Source of the DNA: Anaspis maculata
Taxonomy: Eukaryota; Arthropoda; Insecta; Coleoptera; Scraptiidae
Length of the DNA: 64,000 nucleotides
Direction of reading: 5' to 3'
Assembly: GCA_949128115.1 (NCBI GenBank)
Contig: OX421963.1
Location: 496,001-560,000, forward strand
The translations under genes and the position numbers were made by a program. Under the pieces are notes generated by a model. That model was not told the origin of the DNA and searched no databases. It was given only the letters and a program-made list of their open reading frames with translations. The first letter of the stretch is position 1; every line of letters begins with the position of its first letter. This document shows positions 57,591-64,000 of this stretch, in pieces.

Positions 57591-57920
57591 GTGAAATACA
57601 CCTGACTAACGAACTATGCAAGAATTTTGAGAAAAAAATGCCGATTTGCGATAAATAGCACAGTTCAAAGTGGTAAGAAAATATTGACAGAAAAACATGT
57701 TTAATCATCTAAAACTAGTTCAAACTTGGTCCTATTGCAATTTCTACACCATAATTGAACTGAGAATAGGAAACTTCATAGGAAAATATACCAAACATGT
57801 ATATATTCACTCAAAATCAAGAGAAAAGAAGAATCATCTTCACAGTCAACATTCCTCCCACCAGTCGCCCCCCTATGGAAATTTTGACAGTAATCATATC
57901 AAGATGATAGTATAAGACCT
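57591..57920. other. No gene recognised
   Basis: It starts with the GAAATACACCTGACTAACGA repeat also found at about 53815. The rest is ordinary AT-rich DNA. Confidence 0.4.
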
Positions 57921-57924
57921 CATA

Positions 57925-59517
57925 GCCCAGGCGTCAGGGAAAACAATAAGGAAATAATTGTTTCCTGGCTGGAAACTAGCTTGAAACGATCTGTGTAGCT
58001 TAGGTTTTTACATACTAGTTTCCCCCCTTTCGGAAATGTCGGCGTCATGTCGTCATCATCAACAAGAAGTGCACCAGCGTGGTTTTTGCTGAATATCTTA
58101 ATTTTGGGTCATCTGACAGCAAAAGATGTAGGGAGTCAATAGTCATTTTGAAGCCTACAAAATTTCCTACAGTTTGGTTTTTTAATCAATTTCTTGCGAC
58201 CTATGGTCTTTGAGATAGAGCTTCTGGAAGCGAGAGTCATTGTCGTGAAAGCTCCATGGCCACTTGACTCGAAAAACTGAAATGTCGATGTGACAAAAAA
58301 AAATTGAAATGAGATTACTCGTAAACTCTTCATGCTATAGTTATGGTGATAGTCTTAAACTCTTCCTCTTGAACCGTAAATTACAAATATTGAAAAGTCA
58401 AAAACGTCACATCGTACATATACAGGTGTACTACGGGAATCAAATCCGAACAGAGAAATTTGACATATTTCTTCGATTAAGCCTATGCGAAACTCTAAGC
58501 ACTTATCACGAGTCCAATATCAATATGCATTGCTCTGTAATCTTCACTTAATACACTTAAGAAGTGGTCAGCTCACAGCCTTCCTGTAAAATGTTTTGAA
58601 GGCCCTCTGAAATCATCAAAATTTACAGTAGCAAGAAATGAATGTAACAGTATATTATATACCAAGGAACCAAAGTGAATTTTTGATTGTTTAGGTAAAG
58701 TTTATTGCTCGAGGGCCCTTTGGGTCCAAATCCCCAAATTAAAAAATTCACTCTGGTCCCTTGGTATATAATATACTGTTATATACATTCTTTGGTACTG
58801 TAAATTTGTACTATTTTGATGATTTCAGAGGGCCTTCAAAACATTCTACAGTAAAGCTGTGAGCTGACCACTTCTTTCGTGTATCAAGTGAAGCTTATAG
58901 AGCAAATCCATATTGATATTGGACTCGTGTTAGGTGCTTAGAGTGTCGCATATAGGCTAAATCGAAGAAATATGTGAAATTTCTCTGATCTGATTTGATT
59001 CCCTCAGTACACCCTGTATATGTACAATGTGACGTTTTTGACTTTCCTATATCCGTAATCAACGGTTCAAGAGAAAGAGTTTAAGACCATCACCGCAACT
59101 ATAGCATGAAGGATTCTCGAGAAATCTTATTTTGAAATTTTTTTGTCACATCGACATTTTGGTTTTTCGAGTCAAGTGGCCATGGAGCTTCTACGACAAT
59201 GCCTCTCGCTTCCAGAAGCTCTATCTCAAAAACCATAGGACGCAGAAAGGTCATTCAAAAACTATTCTGTAGGGAATTTTATTGGTTTCAAAATGATTTC
59301 TCACATCTTTTGCTGTCAGATGGCCCAAAATCAAGATATTCGGCAAAAACCACGCTAGTGCACTTCTTGTTGATGATGGCGACATGACGCCGACATTTTC
59401 GAAAGGGGGGAAATTAGTATGTCGAAACCTAAGCTACACAGATCGTTTCAAGCTAGTTTGCAGCCAGGAAACAATTATTTCCTTATTGAGCTGATTTTTG
59501 CTCCCTGGTGCCTGGGC
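57925..59517. mobile_element. Palindromic foldback element 6 (TA-flanked)
   Basis: The ends GCCCAGGCGTCAGGGA and TCCCTGGTGCCTGGGC are inverse, and TA lies outside (57923-57924 and 59518-59519). The two ~750-bp arms match throughout, for example GAAACGATCTGTGTAGCTTA at about 57983 against its inverse at 59431. They meet near 58700-58740, where AATATACTGTTATA/TATATTATATACC sequences flank a short loop. No coding sequence. Confidence 0.88.
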
Positions 59518-59520
59518 TAT

Positions 59521-59830
59521 CAGTCAATCAAGATACGATGTAATTTACTCCACATTGATGACAGGTCTCAGTCCCGGTATCAAAAATAAAAGAAAATGGT
59601 GATTTTTTGGTCTCCCTCCCCTTTACCCCCCCATTGCGGGCGTCCGGTGCAAAATTCGGCTTGGCAACAATGGTTTCCGTATTTAGCGAGGTCCAAATAC
59701 CCTTAGAACATATGTTGCCAAACTTTAACATGACTTGCCTCTAGAAACACTTTCCAGGCCACTTTTTCAAAAATGATCCTAGTCTATATATCTATCTAAG
59801 GTATATCTGGCACGTCAGGCTCACAATTTT
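59521..59830. other. No gene recognised
   Basis: A short C-rich run near 59610-59630 and ordinary sequence. Confidence 0.35.
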
Positions 59831-59835
59831 GAGGT

Positions 59836-60220
59836 TCCCATAAAGCCTTGTTCACGTAGTCAGTTACTTGTGCAAGTCATATTGTCACTTGCCAAAAGTC
59901 GCTCAATATTTCAATACAATCAGAATTCAAAATTGATTGTGTAATCTACCTTCACATTCTGTCAAGTCACTGGATAAGGCGAAGAAGCGACTAGCATCAA
60001 TAGTTACCTACACCAGAATCTTCCAGGTTTCCATAAAGCTTTGTTCACGTAGCCAGTAGCTTATGCAAGTGATATCAACACTCGTGAAAGTACCTTCATT
60101 GTTTGAATCTTATCAAAACTGATTGTATAAATTGGCCGTCACATTTCGTCAAGTTACTGGATGAGGCCTAGCAGCTGTCATCAACAACTCTGCCGTAGCC
60201 CTTTATGCCTATATTGTCGC
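59836..60220. repeat. ~193-bp tandem duplication
   Basis: CCATAAAGCCTTGTTCACGT (59838) and CCATAAAGCTTTGTTCACGT (60032) start two units. Both go on with AGTCAGTTACTTGTGCAAGT or a variant, AAACTGATTGT/AAATTGATTGT and CAAGTCACTGGATAAGGC or a variant. The units are about 80 percent alike by eye. Confidence 0.8.
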
Positions 60221-61190
60221 TAACTAAAGCTTGATTCACTCGGCCACAATATAGTGTAGACTGGAAAACTCAATTTATACGGGTAATTTTGGAAAATTGA
60301 GTTTAAAGTCTCAATACAGCGTCTCGCGGTTTGATTAAAGCCAAAAGCAATTCCTCCTCTTGCCATTCGGAATGATTTACGCGCCGTGTGCGATTGTAAA
60401 ATTAAATATTAAAATTCCTGCATATCACCGACGTAAATATAAACGCCGAGAGCCTGGCTATATGACCCGCTACAATAATAATCGTCGAGTATAGGTAATA
60501 TGGGTATGTATCGCTGGAAGCAATAAATCTACGAGAGCTGAATCGAGTTGCAATTCCCACCTTCCAATCGCACGGTATGCCTGCATTTGCTGCACGGTCA
60601 TTGGATAAGAACCACCCGTTTCTTAGCCTCAAGTCGACCTTTTACAGCGCATGTGAAACTCAACATCAACAATTGCACGCACAGAGAGGCAAGCACACAC
60701 ACACACACACACAAACGCCGTCATCATCAGCCATCGAAGTGTTGTTGTTTATTGCTTTCCTCCCAGATTGGTTCTGGTTGTTCTCTATAGGTGTCTCGAC
60801 CGTGCAGGGACCATTAATAAAATTCGTGGAACTCTGCTGTGAAATATTATACGTTGAATAATGATGTCGGGATTTATAGGGAACATATGCCGGATTGTTT
60901 CTCGTGTAGGTACGTAGGTACCTCTCTCTGTGTTGTGTAAAGGTATTATTATGAATGCGTGTGCGAGCATGGAAAAAATAATGAATGGGCATTGTACCAT
61001 ACGCGAGAGCCTGTAGGCAGACGCTAATGAATTCTAATTTTTTTTTTATCCTGATGTGAAAGAGCTGACGTATGTCACTGATCTTTTTATTAAAATACTC
61101 CTAAATAGGCAATATATCAAGTTTTATTCACTTGTCTGAAACAATTCATACGCAAATATTTGTATAAATATAGGAAGACGTAAATTTGAC
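60221..61190. other. No gene recognised; short (CA)n tract
   Basis: Apparently single-copy DNA with an (AC)n microsatellite at about 60693-60712 and several CpG-rich stretches (60300-60650). Open frames have no domain. Confidence 0.4.
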
Positions 61191-61194
61191 AAAA

Positions 61195-61460
61195 TTATGA
61201 ATCAACAAGCTACTTTGGCGAGCTAACTGGCTGAACAGTGAACTAACTAGCTAAACAGAAAAAGAGCTGACGAAATAACGAAGGGCTTGATGAGCTGATC
61301 ACAATGAAGTGACGAACTAACAAGCTAACGAGCCACCGAGCTGAATTACTAACTAGGTGACGAACTACCGAAGCTATGAACTAGCTCGACAAGTAGTATC
61401 TGAAAAAATAGCAAACCAAAAAGCCAATAAGCTGAAAAAGTGGATGAACTACTAGACATC
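61195..61460. repeat. GCTAACGAACTA-type degenerate short repeat
   Basis: Words such as GAGCTAACTGGCTGAACAG, GAACTAACAAGCTAACGAGC and GAGCTGACGAAATAACG form a loose array with ~8-16 bp units. It resumes at about 61700-61775. Confidence 0.7.
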
Positions 61461-61689
61461 AGCCTCAAGTTGGTAGAAGCCACCGGAAATCAGAAAGAGG
61501 GCTCCTGGTTTAGAGAAAGACTATCACTCGCGATTCAACGGGGAAATGCCATCAGTGTGATGGGAACTCTTTGCACTGATGTCACTTCCTCGTTGAATTT
61601 TTCGAACTATTTTTAGTTACGGTTATAGTTCTACAATAATATGTTGTACTTGTAGTTGAATAAACCAAAATTAGACACTACTAGACTAG

Positions 61690-62535
61690 ATAATCTATGA
61701 AATAAATAAGGTGACGGAATGAACGAGCTAACGAACCGCCCTACTCAACACGCTAACAAATGGAAAGCTAACGAGCTCAATTTTTGCAAAAAAAAAACAG
61801 AAAAACAGACCGTCAGTCGATCAAGGACCTTCAAAAATGTCAGAATACCATTCCTTTAATTGATAGCTGTCACAATAAAGAAGTGATTTGAAATTTTTGA
61901 ATTCGGCATTTTTCAGGTTTTTTGGGATATTTCAGAAACGACCAATAGTCCAGGAATTATGGAAAAAATAACGATCAAAAATGAAAACTAGCCAGATTTT
62001 TGTATATAAGCTCAGTTAAGCATGTAGTTCAACAGAGTAAAAGTCCTCAAGTGTGAGGACGGAGGTGCCTCAAGTCCACACCATCCGGTGTGAGCTTCGA
62101 CCGTTGTGGCCTCGAGAAGAACCTGAGGATCAGTTTTTCGTGTTTATCTCGTAAACGATGACACTTGGAGGAAAAGCATTTGGAACAAAATTGTTGGAAA
62201 TTGTGTTGTCGACAAGAAAGGTCCTCACATATTCCATCATCAGTTCACTCCTTCTTCGTCAAAACACAAGAAAAGCTAAATAGTCCAGATGCTCGATGCC
62301 GAAGACTGTACGGACCTTGAATTTTATGATGGCAGGGTGCCACTTGGTAGAGGTGTTGTTCGATCCATTCTCTTTCGATTGAAACTCAATGCCATCAATA
62401 CCAACTATGCCGGCGGCATATACAGGGCGACATAACAATAAAAAGTTGAACAAATGTACCTCAAGAACCAATATAGGTGAAGACATGTAAATCGCCAAAA
62501 ATATTTCTAACTTCACGACCATGAAGTCATCGTGA
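61690..62535. other. Short repeat remnant, otherwise no gene recognised
   Basis: GAACGAGCTAACGAACCGCC (about 61721) continues the preceding repeat. The rest holds small inverted words (GTGTGAGGAC; CACACCATCCGGTGTG near 62077-62092) but no coding sequence. Confidence 0.4.
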
Positions 62536-62539
62536 ACTT

Positions 62540-63980
<1,441 letters not shown>

Positions 63981-64000
63981 AGAGTTGAAATTTGACACAA

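Overview
The window is a stretch of animal, most likely insect, genomic DNA (order not determinable here). The evidence is a secreted trypsin-like protease with an eukaryotic poly(A) signal, retroelements with APE-type endonucleases, piggyBac and hAT-like DNA transposons, a tRNA-derived SINE, and many TATACAGGGTG-type transposon ends. It is gene-poor and repeat-dominated. Only one intact host gene is convincing: the protease at 9552-10547 (+). A possible host exon lies at 24186-24513 (-). No rRNA, CRISPR, prophage or bacterial-style operon was seen.

Layout. 1-5 kb: a complete 4.7-kb hAT-like element (111-4786) with 8-bp target duplications; its body is built almost wholly of degenerate ~20-bp and ~15-bp minisatellite units. 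5-9.5 kb: minisatellites, a ~120-bp tandem array and a decayed Ty3/gypsy pol. 9.5-10.6 kb: the protease gene. 10.8-12.4 kb: a deleted piggyBac element with TTAA ends. 13.8-23.9 kb: a nest, in which a repeat (family X) was split by a hAT-like element (14058-23577, 8-bp duplication). That element was in turn invaded by a palindromic foldback element (14347-16283) and a nearly intact 5.6-kb I-group LINE (17564-23138, minus strand, 13-bp duplication). 24.7-31.4 kb: a second, end-truncated copy of the 4.7-kb element, interrupted by a SINE (25361-25530) and a 2.86-kb concentric TIR element (25671-28530). 31.4-33.8 kb: DNA without recognised repeats. 33.8-39.4 kb: GATTTCTA-type arrays holding a 1-kb foldback element, a Penelope-like remnant and another X copy. 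39.4-49 kb: a minisatellite-bearing element (family Z) split by two ~2.8-kb palindromes, followed by a third palindrome. 49-54.6 kb: sparse sequence with short tandem arrays and a 137-bp MITE. 54.8-57.6 kb: a LINE copy whose 5' part is inverted (twin-priming structure). 57.9-59.5 kb: another palindrome. 59.5-64 kb: small duplications and a fourth X copy carrying a long (GT)n tract.

The most unusual theme is structural. At least seven palindromic or foldback elements of 1.0-2.9 kb occur, most with clean TA (or 3-bp) flanks and no transposase, together with several mobile elements whose bodies are made of degenerate minisatellites. Because elements are nested inside one another and one element is present twice, the window supplies its own empty sites and a relative order of insertions. 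All family names come from reading motifs, termini and target duplications; no database search was possible.
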